From NCBI RefSeq assembly GCF_001039355.2, contig NW_019775596.1, forward strand, positions 1 to 62,000: a DNA stretch of 62,000 nt, written 5' to 3'. Origin of the DNA: Lingula anatina. Its lineage: Eukaryota > Brachiopoda > Lingulata > Lingulida > Lingulidae. This document shows positions 23,419 through 34,654 of the stretch, piece after piece. Within the stretch, counting starts at the first letter, position 1. Every line of letters begins with the position of its first letter. Made by a program: the position numbers and the translations under genes. The notes under the pieces are model-generated. The model did no database searches. It saw only the letters and a program-made list of their open reading frames with translations, and had not been told where the DNA came from.

Positions 23419-23965
23419 CAGGCCTACCCAACTACCAGACTCGGCACCTAAGGATCCTGAATTAACCGGTATATCGGACTGCAAGACCCGTTTTCAAGGT
23501 GTGTGTCAGATCGCATTTCGGAGTATCAGTCGGAACACCGACAGGATGAGCCCACGCTCGACTGTCACCTTGATTGGATAGTAAACGATTGTCGTAAAAT
23601 CGCTATTTGATTTTAAAACCGGGTGCATAAATTTGAAAGCCACCTGGATGAACCTTAGACCGCCACATTAATCTAATACAATGCAAAAATCCCTATCAAA
23701 AGTGGTTAAAACATTTAAACCGAATGTCGTAAAGTCCCCATATACCCCCATAGAGACAATAAAATAGAGTACTCTAAAGCAAGAGTACAGTTTAAGGTTG
23801 TTCAGCCGAGCGTGGATGAGCTCGCAGTCGTGCTACAAAATTTGTTCTGGGGTATGATACTCCGAAATGCGACCTAACACACACCTTGAAAACGGGCAGT
23901 GTGGTCCGATATAACGGTTAATTCAAGGATCCTTATGTGCCGAGTCTGGTAGTTGAGTAGGCCTG
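23419..23965. mobile_element. CAGGCC-type TIR element with 5-bp target duplication
   Basis: The ends CAGGCCTACCCAACTACCAG and (reverse complement) CAGGCCTACTCAACTACCAG are part of inverted arms of about 110 bp that differ at roughly one base in ten. The element is flanked on both sides by ATATT (23414-23418 and 23966-23970). It has no ORF. It shares ends and duplication length with elements at 31107, 31390 and 60246. Confidence 0.75.
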
Positions 23966-23970
23966 ATATT

Positions 23971-25010
23971 AATTTTTGTCATTAAACGCTTTCCAAATAT
24001 GCTTGGGCATTTGTTTTTAAATCAAAAGTTAAAACAATTCTAGCGCTGTACACGGCTGGGTAATAAATCTAATATGCAACAGTTTATATGAAAAATTTTC
24101 GCAACACAGAATGGCAATAGTCTTACCCTCACCCAGACTTTGATGCCCATGTAAAACTCGTATTGTTAGCCTGATTAAAATATAAACTGCATGGTGTTGT
24201 GGAGAATATTCATATTGTTTTAACGAAGTCGATGGGCGAAAATTACCAATGGTTATAAAGTACAGAAAAATACTGATAAGATGTGTAAAATATCATTTTT
24301 CGGGGATTATGAAAATACATTTGACTAAGAATTTACTAAGTTAAGCCTATATTATTTTAATATATATATGGTTGCATTTAGATTTATGGAACACCATTCA
24401 TGCAAAAAATGCAAACGTCAATTCAACAATCTATCAGCACTATTTAACAGCCAAAACCTACTTTAACTATCTTAACTTAATTCTACTAAATTAGTTTTGG
24501 TCATTTTAATCATTCGTCAAAATCTAACAATCATTAACAATTCAAGTCAGTTACTGCAACTCAACAATCAGTTATCGCAACTCAACAATCAGTTACAGCA
24601 ACTCAACAATCAGTTGTCGCAAACGGTCATTCGCGGACTTAACACCAGATGGCGCGCGCGCACCGTCAGCGATCTGAAACGTCCTTGACCTTTTCCATGG
24701 TTTTAACAGTATTAAAATACGTGGTGCCTCAATTTGAAACCATTCAGCTTAAATTGTTTTTAGTGTCCAAATACTTAAAAAATCAATAAAGCTAATCGAC
24801 AAGAACGTATTATATCGCATCTTTTACATAATTATTACATATCACAATAATAAATGAGCCGCCTTTTGATGTACGCCCGGCTATAACCTCTATTAAAAAA
24901 TATCAATTCTTTTTAGATTCGTATTGTTTGGTTCCATTGTCTCACTTTTAAAAATTAGAACAGGCGCTCCAAAATCGTAAGACGAAGTTAAAATTTTTAT
25001 ATTGGCCGAG
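23971..25010. other. Non-coding stretch with 21-bp tandem repeat
   Basis: No gene recognised. At 24548-24624 the unit CAGTTAYYGCAACTCAACAAT repeats about 3.6 times. In the forward frame it would read as Asn/Gln/Leu-rich heptads, but there is no supporting gene structure. Confidence 0.5.
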
Positions 25011-25011
25011 T

Positions 25012-25170
25012 TCGCCCCCGACTAGAATGCCTATACGTCCATGCACCGATACTCCCGCCCTTCTTTACATCACCGCACCAATACTCCCCCGCACCGATAC
25101 TCCCCCGCTTCTTTACATCCTCGCATCGATACTTCCCCCCACTGATGCTCCCGCCTACCAATACTCCGCA
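25012..25170 (+). repeat. GC-rich degenerate repeat, CCGATACTCCCCCGC
   Basis: A short unit around GCACCGATACTCCCCC recurs about six times. Its reverse complement forms a similar array at 26620-26835, so the two arrays face each other across about 1.5 kb. Confidence 0.6.
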
Positions 25171-25724
25171 AAAACACTACTCCCCCAAAGCAAAGATTCC
25201 CTGGGCTTTGTAAACACAAATCGTGATTCAAAACCCTTTATATTATGCTACTTTTTTTTAAAGATGCACCACCCTCTTGGGACACATAGGGGATTGACAC
25301 AATTTATTCGAAATATATTTGGGGAAAATAAAGGGCGTTACTCAAGGTCGATCTCAGACTTTGCATGCAGCTTAACAGTACGTAGGCCTACAGCTATGCC
25401 TTGTAAATTTGAGAAATGTTTGTGCAAAATTAATATTGTTCTCCTACTGTAGTTTCCGTATTTATATTATACACCCTTTTATTTATTTACTTAAGGCAAA
25501 GTTAGTTTTAATCTAAGATGACGCAGCTATGTCTTTTCTTCAGGCAACGATGATTTTGTTAAATTATTAAATAATAAAAAAGCAGTGCTAAAGCGCTTCG
25601 TTTTCTGTTATCTTCCTCCAACCTTCTTTTCTGCTCTTAAACTTCTTTCCCTTGTCTTTTGGAGGCACATTAGAATCTGAATTGAGCAAAATTCAAAATT
25701 TCTGAAAATTGTTGGACAACGAGC

Positions 25725-26168
25725 ATGCGTCGTGAGCACACCTATTATTCTCGCAGTCCCGCCGTGTTTTCGACTTACTTCGTCATAGATGTGAGGGCGT
25801 GCGCCGTACTAAACACGCAAAGGGCACTTTCTCTTTCATTGCTTGCGACGTGCGTCTTGGACCACGCAAGTCTCACTTGCAAACTCCTCGCAAACTCCTT
25901 GCAAAGGGAGCAAGTTACGCTTGCGGCCCCGCTGTTTAAAGGTTATTTAAACAGCGAGGCCGCAAGCGTAACTTGAGATTATTTGTAGAATAAAGCGTAA
26001 CAAAGATTATTTGTAGCATCTATTGGAAATGTTTAGTATCCTCCGTACGTGCTTACATACGTGCATGCGAACTCGTAATTTCGCATATAGGACTTGCGTG
26101 GCACGTGAGATTCTCCGCAAAATTTGACTCAAACAGGTCGTAAGAGCCCGTGCGGCCGGTTGTGAATG
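25725..26168 (-). mobile_element. Truncated copy of the TIR element found at 49734-50881
   Basis: Read on the minus strand, two blocks match the element at 49.7-50.9 kb. The terminal block around GTTGTGAATGAG/CGTGCGGCC is at 26100-26168. An internal block rich in ACTTGCG and CTCGCAAACTCC motifs is at about 25740-25930. Repeated ACTTGCG-like words resemble subterminal binding sites for a transposase. The CATGTAAGCACGTACGGAGG-type region near 26040-26060 is uninterrupted here, while the other copy carries an insertion at the same place. Confidence 0.6.
25912..25974. repeat. Near-perfect hairpin, two 29-bp arms, 5-bp loop
   Basis: AAGTTACGCTTGCGGCC and its continuation to TTTAAA pair with the mirror sequence ending AAGCGTAACTT. 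There is one mismatch in 29 and the loop is GGTTA. The arms consist of the transposon's own ACGCTTGCGGCC sequence, suggesting an inverted end-to-end junction of two element fragments. Confidence 0.8.
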
Positions 26169-26619
26169 AGACTAATGTGTTGTCGCCCAAGATTTTTTAG
26201 GAACTTTGCGGCTTCTTTTGTACAATACTGATGTTCAATTGTAAGCAATTAAGAGTTGTATGCACTGCGCAATAGCATAAAAACAACGTACATCACCAAG
26301 GATCTCCCAGTGGCCATTTTTTTTTACTTATCTCACCAATATCCAAAGCGTTTTTCCATTTGAAAAAAGTATTTCTTATACAATGTAGGCCGTGCTTCCA
26401 AGTCGTTGACCAATTTTTCAAATCTATATGTGAAAAAAATTGATGCAAGGTGACATTCTCTCCCATGATAGACAGTCCGGTTCCCATCAATTTGCATAGG
26501 TAATTCAGCCCCGCCCTAGATTTTGACCCACTTACGTCGATTGACCCTAACCTGTAGGCCTATAATTAAATGAAGGGATGACTCTCCATTACCCAGACCT
26601 TCAGTTTCGTGGAAATTGC
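26169..26619. other. Non-coding spacer
   Basis: No gene or repeat recognised between the truncated element and the GC-rich array. Confidence 0.4.
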
Positions 26620-26835
26620 ATAGGGGAGTAATAATGCGGGGAGTATCGTTGCGGGGGAGTAACGGTGTGCATATAACGGCAATTTAAGAGGGGATTTATC
26701 GATGCGGGGATCAATCGGTGTGAGGTCGTATCGATGTGCATAGTGCAAAAATTTACGAAGGGGAAGTATCGGTGCAGGGGAGTATTAGTACGGGGGAGTT
26801 ACGGTGCGGGGGAGTATCGGCATGACCCCCTAGAA
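26620..26835 (-). repeat. Inverted partner of the GC-rich array at 25012-25170
   Basis: The words GCGGGGGAGTATCGGTGC and variants recur six to eight times, as the reverse complement of the array at 25.0-25.2 kb. Confidence 0.6.
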
Positions 26836-26928
26836 TATCCTCACAGTATTATCTGCAATTAACCTTCCTACGCTTTTTAATGTATTTTGCAATATAATTT
26901 TCATTCCTCCCGATGGATAATTTTATTA

Positions 26929-27037
26929 NGAGAGAGAGAGAGAGAGAGAGAGGAGGGGAGGAGAGAGAGAGAGAGGAGGGAGTGAGGAAGGGAGCTTCTA
27001 AGAGAGAGGGGGTGAAGGGATGGAAGGAAGAAAGAAG

Positions 27038-27071
<34 letters not shown>
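26929..27071. repeat. N join followed by a (GA)n tract
   Basis: The N at 26929 is followed by roughly 140 bp of interrupted GA dinucleotides. No sequence overlap across the N is visible, so the order of the flanking contigs is unproved. Confidence 0.8.
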
Positions 27072-27076
<5 letters not shown>

Positions 27077-27092
27077 AGAGAATGGTGCTTAC

Positions 27093-30000
27093 TTGGGAAC
27101 TGGCAAGCCATCTATGATCTCTGTCCCCTGCCTGCCTAGAGCCACTCTGGGAGGGCGTCTGAAGGGAGCTGTAGGCTGGAGCTGACGAATGTCATCATTT
27201 TGACACCAAGCACACAGATACCTAGAAAAAAAAAGGATTACACCTTTAAAACAGAAGAGAAAAGACTGTATAACTGCAATGCAACAAAGATTTAAGGAAG
27301 CATTATCTTATTCGCCAAACTTTATTTATTATTATTATAGTTATTGGTTAGTTATTATAAACTCAGTACAGTGACTATATATTCCATTATGCTTTTGGGC
27401 AATAAAAAAGAAGCAGAAATGGTCTACTGAAATGTTCAAGTTTGTTCTTCATTCTTTATGAAACATAGTCTTAGATCTATAAATAAAGGCAAAATGCCAA
27501 TCTTACTTTTCTTCAAGAAAAAACAGCACAGTACCTCCTTTAAATATGCCAAAAATTCCATCAGTTACCACCTATTAATACCTGTTAATATGTATATTCT
27601 CTGTGGGAAACTTTGGTCTTACCCACCCTCTACCAGGGCCATAGTTATTATTATATGAACATTTCTGAAGGTGCAACCCTGTAACATTTGGCCAGATGGA
27701 AGCAATTAAATTTGCACATGTGCAGATGGCATTGTACTCGCTCTGCAGGAGCTCAGTGTGGATGTGATAAACACTTGTTACGCAATCTGGTTAGTCCTGG
27801 TGGTTTGAAGGACCACCCGGAAGCAACTAGCTATTCATAAGGGGCTGTTTTTATTATCACAGATGAGCAAACTGGTTTGATTACTGTCAAAGAGACAAGG
27901 AGACGGTAGTTAAAGTAGTTATGTAGACAATTGTAATCATCCTCGAGATTTCAGCACAGGGTCACAGTACAGAGATAAGTCATCTATTTAACCTGAGACT
28001 TATCTGCTAAAATCTAGTGAAAAACCAACCTATGGCCCTGGTAGAGGGTAGGTCTCCATACCTGATAATATGTATGTTCTTTGTGGGAGAATTTGGTCTT
28101 TTGAAGTGGAAGGCAACAGGAACTCTATAGATCCCAACATAAGAGGCTTTGGCTCTCACAGTAATATTGTAGGAATCACCTAATGTGAAAACAAAAAGCA
28201 TAAAATTCAGATCAAACAGATGAAAAAACTAAAGCCCAGACGACTTGTAATACTTAAATTAAAAGAAGTGACTGACTCCATTCTTGCACTTTCAAATGAC
28301 AATTTTCACAGAAAAAATCTTATTCATCTTTCCTTCTAAGCAAGGCCATTGTTTTTCTAACCCACAAGAACTGTATCTTGACTTTGAGACACAAGTACTG
28401 TTGTACTGAAAAATTGCTGCCAGTTTTTTTATTTTCACAGAACAATTTTCAACAAAAATACTTTTATACTGAGGAAGTAGGGGCATTTCCTACCTTATAG
28501 ATATATCAAGTTTCTGATGCACAAAAACTTCAATACGACCGCATTCACAACAGCGGTCTACCAGATCTGCGGATCGAATGTGGCCGACCCACTTGAATGC
28601 ATCGCTTAATCCCCTCTGAATCTATTCAGTGTCTATCAGGGGATTATGCAGCAAGCTTACAAGTGGGTCACCGTATTTGATCTATGTATTAGGGTGCTTT
28701 CCCAGAGATATAGATCGATCTAAAGATTAAGTTTTAGATCGACCTAACTCCCTGGGGGTTCACCCTAAATTGCAGTCAGCCGAGCGGGCACCATAGTTAA
28801 TTACCCCCTTACAGCTTTTAGTAGGCGGGACAGACGCTTAAGCCGGCCAAGCTGACAGTAATCTAGTGAGACTCCCCACAGGGATAGATCGATCTAAAAA
28901 TCTATGGAAATGGGGTGTTAGTCCACTGTTGTGATTGTGGCCTTATCGTTACCGCATCACTCCAAATCATTGCCAGAGTTTCTAAATTTACCTGCTTGGA
29001 TGGTTTTAGTTGCCATGCCATCGGTCACTCTAGCAGGGTCACTCAAGCTGAACACTGGTTGACGTTTTAACATTTCACAGTGTTCTAGAGTGACTGACTC
29101 ACTGGTACTCATGTTCTTTATGGTCAAAGTGATCTCAGTGGTCACTTTCTCTGTCAAGTCAAATGTGTAGCATCCCTTGATCAGTTCTACAGTGCTAGTG
29201 ATGGCTATGTCAAACTTGTCAGAAATATAGTGTTCTCTGCATAAAAGAAATAAATCTGTTAAGTTGTGGTATGAATGATAGAACTTTATGGTAGCAGAAT
29301 TTAATTTTTTTTAGATTTAAATTTAATTTTGGCAGCAATAAAGGAAATAATTTGGTGACATAGGAAAATTGCTGACGTTTCCAGAAAAATCCCTTTTTGC
29401 AACATTAAGGCTTTAATTCTACTCAAATTGCTGTTTACTTTGGTACAATTTTAATAGTGACTACATACCTAATGATGGTTGTACACAGTAAGTGTAACAA
29501 AACTTATTTACATGCACTTCTTAATCATGCTGTGACTTTTGGTTGATACAGTAAATCAAAAAAGGGTTCAGTTGAAAAGTTCATAAATTAGGCATTCTGG
29601 CGGTTTGTTTTAGCCAAATAATGACTTCATTTTTCTTTTTCTAATCAGCACATTTGGAAATTAATCCCTCTTAGTTTGTGAAATAAAAAATAAATATGCT
29701 AGCACATTTGCCTTATAAAAAATTAACTCTTAACTGCAATTTGTCAGAGCTGAATTTCATTAGTTGTGTTATGTTATAAGAATGAAATTATATTTTCAGC
29801 CAACAGCTTAATATTTAAACATTGGAGGTAACACTTTTTCAATATTAAGCCGTTGACTGAAAAAATCACTTCATTCTTAACTGAAATTTACTTTAGTGGA
29901 AAACACTACGATATGCAACAAATGAAAATATGCCACATCAGACCTGTTGGCTCTAAGATTATAAACTAGAGACTGCACTCTGTGTCTTTTCCCTTTTGAG

Positions 30001-32180
30001 TGTTTCTCCAATTCTAATTTGGTGCAGCAATTCACCTGCAAATTAGAAAAAAAAAAATTTACTTTAGGTTGATATTTCTCTCTATTTTATGTCAATTACT
30101 CATACAAAGGATCTTTTAATTAAGTCATCAACAATCAAATTGAACAATCAACAATCAAATTGATTAAATATTTATATGATTATCTATATGAAATTTCAAT
30201 GATATTTTCTTATTTTTTTTCAAAACTAATCAACAAATCTAAGCTATGAATTAATTCTAGTATTTCCAAAACTTACCTACAAATACAATCTACTAAATTA
30301 ATCTAATCTAATCTAATCTAATATACAAGGGGTATTTATGCATACTTTATCACCTTGAAAGGGGTTATCACTTAAGTGGGATGGAAAAAGTACAAGGTAT
30401 TGAAATATTTCAGACAATAGTTTCCACATCTCCTCCTTGTAACCCTGTTGCCTTATGACTCAGCAGCTAATTGTTTAATATACTGTAGCTTGTATAAATG
30501 TTGCAGAGTGGATTTCTTTTTTGTTATTAGATGAAGTAAATTGTATATTCAAACACTGCATAACTTAAACCTTAGTCTGCATAAATCAAAGAAAATTTTC
30601 AGTCACAAAGTATCAGGGTTCTGCCTAGTCCATTGTACAAGAAATCTCAAGTAAAGATGGAATTCATTTTCTTATTGATTTATTTTAGTCATAAACATCA
30701 TTACAAACCTTGCAAATTTGACACACGTGAACCTTATTCTGCTTTGCCACACCTTTTGGCAAGGCTTTAGTGGGACTGTCTCCTGACTTTTTCTCAGAAA
30801 CATCTGGTGAATCTTTTGATTTTGCTGACAAAGATATGAACTGGTCGACCGCAAGACGTCCCTTTTTTCCATGCTTTCTTCTGGACTTGGGTCCCTCTTG
30901 TGATTACAAAAACAAAATTTCCAGCTGATAATAAACTCTATATTGGTTAGTAATAATCACCAATGAGAATTCATACTTTGAATTCACTTCATTTTAAGAT
31001 TGACATTTTCTCTTACTAGTACTATAATATTATGACAAAGAAAGCTGTTTGCAGAACTGGCTAAGTAAACTACAGTACTGTAAAACATTCACCTGAAAAG
31101 AATTATCAGGCCCGTGGCCAGGGGGAGTTCGGGGGGTTAGAAAGATCCCCCACTTTTTGCTGTTAAAAAGTCCACTCTAGGTAAAATTCGACCTAGGTAA
31201 ATTGGGATTATATGGTACGTAAGAGGTCCAATTTTTCAGAAAAAGAACCCCCCCTTTGAAATTGCTGGCTACGGGCCTGATTATCATTGTCAACAGGTCA
31301 GTCTGAATAATAAATGCTACAGATACGTAAAACATCCAACTAACAATTTTCAAATGGCAAATAAAATATGAACAATAATACATTTGAGGCAGGCCTGTAG
31401 CCAGGAGGCTTTGGGAGCACCCCCCTTTTGGCTGGGAAAAGGTTCCCTTGGGGTAAAATTTTATCTAGGTACATAAAGGTTTATGGTAAAAGGTCCACTT
31501 TTTCGGAAAAAAGAACCCCCTTTTGAAATTGCAGTCTACCGGCCTTTGAGAGCTACCTCACCTTCATTGTCTGGTGTTGCGGTGCTTCTTTTCGGGTCTT
31601 CACCAGGTTCTGGAAATCTGGCTGCAATTCTACTCTTCTGATTGTTTCTCCGTTTCTTGCTTCGACTATTGGCACTTCCACCCTGATCATTGTCAGGTTG
31701 TAAAACAATCATGTCTTTTGTCTTATGGACACACCTATAATAATAATCATACTAATTATAATACATATAATAGTCACCATAGTATGCTTTTGGCCTAATA
31801 CCAATAAAATGCTTGCCATTGGCAATACCATTTCAAATCAGTTATAACTTCTTTCTTGTTCTGTTTATGGGGCATGAAGCAAAGACATAAAGCTGCATAC
31901 ATAACTATGATGCTAACCTGTACAACAACATTTACCTGTGTATTTTTAGAGCAAACAATACACCACTGAAAGCTCTCACTCGTAGCTGTTGCCCGCCACT
32001 TTCACTGTTTCTCTGTGCAACATATGGCTTGTACTGGCTGTGAAATATGTCCCTCAGTAACCCCTTGGGAACACTGCCAGCTATCCCCTGGAGGTTCAAA
32101 TAATCGAGGAAATCAACCCCCACTTGTTGTAACTCATGCAATGTTGCCCTTCCACCTCTTCCTCTGGGCGCTGCAGCCAT
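27093..32180 (-). CDS. MOV10: MOV10-like RNA helicase, N-terminal seven coding exons
   Basis: Seven exons join in frame with GT-AG introns: 31936-32180, 31562-31734, 30709-30896, 29944-30035, 28992-29236, 28062-28179 and 27093-27221. They give about 396 residues. Exon 1 carries a helical N-terminus (FLDYLNLQGI). Exons 3-4 together form a U1-type zinc finger, CQIC at one exon end and H-x5-H (HSKGKRH) in the next. Exons 5-7 match the MOV10 region before the helicase core: TLTIKN, then ASYVGIYRVPVAFHF, then HIIRYL, then QPTAPFRRPP. MOV10 is a 5'-3' Upf1-like RNA helicase that acts in RNA silencing and represses retroelements. The SF1 helicase motifs are not in the window; the gene runs into the N at 26929. 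A further 5' UTR exon is implied by TTTTCAG just upstream of the ATG (exon boundary at 32193). HELZ-type helicases are the main alternative. Confidence 0.75.
27625..28049. mobile_element. 425-bp MITE with 20-bp TIRs in a MOV10 intron
   Basis: ACCCTCTACCAGGGCCATAG at 27625-27644 is exactly inverted at 28030-28049. The outer flanks on both sides contain a similar 40-bp stretch (about 27583-27620 and 28058-28098) that in the right copy includes the end of a MOV10 exon. A partial exon duplication therefore accompanies the element. Confidence 0.7.
28536..28946. mobile_element. About 410-bp palindromic MITE in a MOV10 intron
   Basis: The ends ATACGACCGCATTCACAAC and (reverse complement) ATAAGGCCACAATCACAAC are inverted repeats of about 30 bp. 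Internal stems include CCCAGAGATATAGATCGATC near 28702. A related palindrome lies at 61247-61432. Confidence 0.65.
30299..30322 (+). repeat. (CTAAT)n pentanucleotide repeat
   Basis: Five tandem units in a MOV10 intron. Confidence 0.7.
31107..31279. mobile_element. CAGGCC-type MITE, 173 bp, TSD ATTAT
   Basis: It starts CAGGCCCGTGGCCAGGGGG and ends with the inverse GCTGGCTACGGGCCTG. ATTAT flanks both sides (31102-31106 and 31280-31284). It lies in the MOV10 intron between the second and third coding exons, near a second copy at 31390. Confidence 0.75.
31390..31546. mobile_element. CAGGCC-type MITE, second copy
   Basis: The same palindromic element as 31107-31279 (CAGGCCTGTAGCCAGGAGG to TCTACCGGCCT), in the same orientation about 110 bp away. 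TTGAG occurs at both edges, consistent with a 5-bp duplication if one terminal base has changed. Its right end is about 15 bp from the donor of the second MOV10 coding exon. Confidence 0.65.
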
Positions 32181-32193
32181 GCTAGCTTCAAGA

Positions 32194-32676
32194 CTGAAAA
32201 GAAATTTATGAGAGTCAAGTATGTGATATGCTGCTCAAAATCTTAAGACACACATATGCTGGTAGTATTAACGTCAATGATGTCCCTCTAAGTGATTCGA
32301 CGTGTCAGATCGAGAAGTCTTGGGAACCGAGAACCGGCAAGTGCGGTAAAACAAAAGTTCACATATTTTGAAGTTCTGTACGCCAAAATAACCAAGATCG
32401 ATGAATATTACGCTATACATGGTTTATCGACTACGTTTCATTATTTTAGTCACTTTTTAAAATATATTGTAATTTTACCTTTGATTTATGAGCCAAAACA
32501 CAGCTTTCGATTTCACGTGTAAACTACCAGGAAAAAAGATATCTAAATGTCCAATGAAAAAGGAGAAAAGGAAATAACGCGGGGTGATAATTTTCAATAT
32601 GGCAGCTTCCGGTTGGGGATTTTCTGTATTTTGCAGCAAGTAAAACGACTATCACGACCTGGGTAGACGATCCACC
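32194..32676. promoter_or_regulatory. Shared head-to-head promoter of MOV10 and Artemis
   Basis: The first coding exons of MOV10 (-) and Artemis (+) start about 500 bp apart and diverge. At 32595-32615 the plus strand reads CAATATGGCAGCTTCCGG, which holds a YY1-like AATATGGC and an ETS-like CTTCCGG. These are typical of TATA-less promoters of housekeeping genes. Transcription starts are not visible directly. Confidence 0.5.
32599..32643 (+). CDS. Upstream ORF of 14 codons in the Artemis leader
   Basis: The ATG in AATATGG is followed by 13 sense codons and a TAA at 32641-32643, 33 bp before the Artemis start. If the transcript starts upstream of it, this short ORF could dampen Artemis translation. 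The transcription start might instead lie inside the ATGGCAGC motif, which would remove it. Confidence 0.35.
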   Translation: MAASGWGFSVFCSK

Positions 32677-33802
32677 ATGAGCACATTTTGTGGACAAATG
32701 CGGGAGTACTCCCGGATATCCCTGGACAGATTTGACAAGGAGAACCTGGAGAGTACTGCGTTTTTCTTGTCTCATTGTCATACTGGTGGGTACTGTTGAT
32801 TTGTAGTTGAAATACCATACTAGGTTGGCGCGAAAGCCTACAGCCTCTACAGAACAAATTGGTTGCGTTTTCGATATTTCCAATAAATATCGAATAGTTC
32901 CCAATAAAAAATAGCCACACAAAAATGACCTTATTGCATTTGACTCTTTTGAATTGAAAGTAGTACATGATTACATGATAATGGTATACTCATAGTCTCT
33001 GTTGTTTATTTGCTTGTTTTCGATAGCTGAACATTTGATTAAAATTTATCTCATTTGCCTAAGGGACTCTCACGTTCCATGTAATGAAAAAATTCCTAAA
33101 AACTGGAGATAATAAACTAATTTTAAATTTCCAGCACAGTTAAGCTGTATTTAAACGGCCATCTTCAAACATTACTCCACAACGTGCATTTTATGATTTA
33201 ATAAAATGTTCTGATGTAGCAAAAGTACCTACTTGTACTCACTGCTTATAGATTTTGCTTTATCAGAAGATTTGAGTATGGCTCTTAGAGTTCTATATTT
33301 CACAATTTATAAATATATATTTTAAACAAATAGAAAAATAATATATTCTATTTTACCACAAAAACGGCAGTTAAAGCAATAATTCTGTGCATGCCATCAG
33401 ACTGTGTGACCTCCGTAAATGACTATACTCTGTAATAATAATCACTTAAGATAATCTTATGAGATTATTACAAAAAAAGAAACTTTTTAGAAGAAATCCA
33501 GGGACAAACTTAAGATGTTGAAATGGATTCATTAACCATTGGTAAGTATGAGAAAATTGCGGTTTACCCCAGGAATTTTTTTTACCAAAATGAACAGTTG
33601 TTATCCCTTTAAAAGTATCATTTTAATTTCAGACCACATGGTAGGATTGAGCTATCCTAGCTTCCTTTATCGTCTGAACTCATGGTGAGTTTCAAAATGG
33701 AGCATGTTCTGACACTGATTTGTGGTTGAATTGCAAAATTGCATTTGAAGTTAATTACTGACAGAAACTTAATAGAATGGGATAGTGTTGTTTCATCATT
33801 GC

Positions 33803-33851
<49 letters not shown>

Positions 33852-34620
33852 TGTAAAATACATCTAAAAACATGAAGAAAACCATCAACTTTCCACTATT
33901 ATTTTTTTTGCAGATGTCACTTTGACTTTGGTTATTAAACACACATACACATACCCGCACACATAATATTTCAAGAAAATTTAACATTTCATGCCTTATT
34001 TCATTGCAGCAGAGACATAAAGCTTTATTGCTCTGAAGTAACCAGACAGATATTGTTGCACATGCAGGATGGCAATTACAAACACCTGGACAAGCATGTG
34101 GTAATGTTATGAATATGGATTAGATATTTGAAAAAAAATTCCATTTTTCTATGTATTATTATAATATGGCATTATTACTGTTACAGTATCTTTATTTTTT
34201 CAAAAAACTTAACTCCTTGCTTTTGATGTAACATTAAAGGGGGTGTGTCTTTCTGAGACCTTGGAATGAATAAAACAGTCAGTCAAGCAGACAGACTGAA
34301 AGAAGAACATTTGTCTTGGCATGAGTATTTATCTCTCCTATGGTTCATTTTCAGGTCGCATTATCTGAAAACAACCCAACAAGATTAAGGATACCAAATT
34401 TTTCTGGAAAGGCGGAAGAAGTGGTGGTCACTTTGATCCCAGCAGCCCATTGTCCAGGCTCTGTGATGTAAGCTTGACCACTGGTCACTGTATGGTTAGC
34501 TTGATGTGACAGCTGAAAATTTGAATTATGGAGTGAGAATATGGATTATACAATTTTTAGATCTTCTGAACAAAGGGAGTTATGGAGGTCCATGACAGTC
34601 AAATTCTGCAATGATAAGAT

Positions 34621-34654
<34 letters not shown>

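Noticed and set aside
26913-27185. Arg/Glu-rich plus-strand ORF
   Set aside because: It is a GA microsatellite plus antisense of a MOV10 exon.
33523-33552. ATGGATTCATTAACCATTGGTAAGT looked like an Artemis first exon
   Set aside because: The same words occur in the MITE at 44049-44371, and the true exon 1 with the HxH motif is at 32677-32785.
33657-33863. Poly-Asn minus-strand ORF
   Set aside because: It is a (TTA)n microsatellite read as Asn codons.
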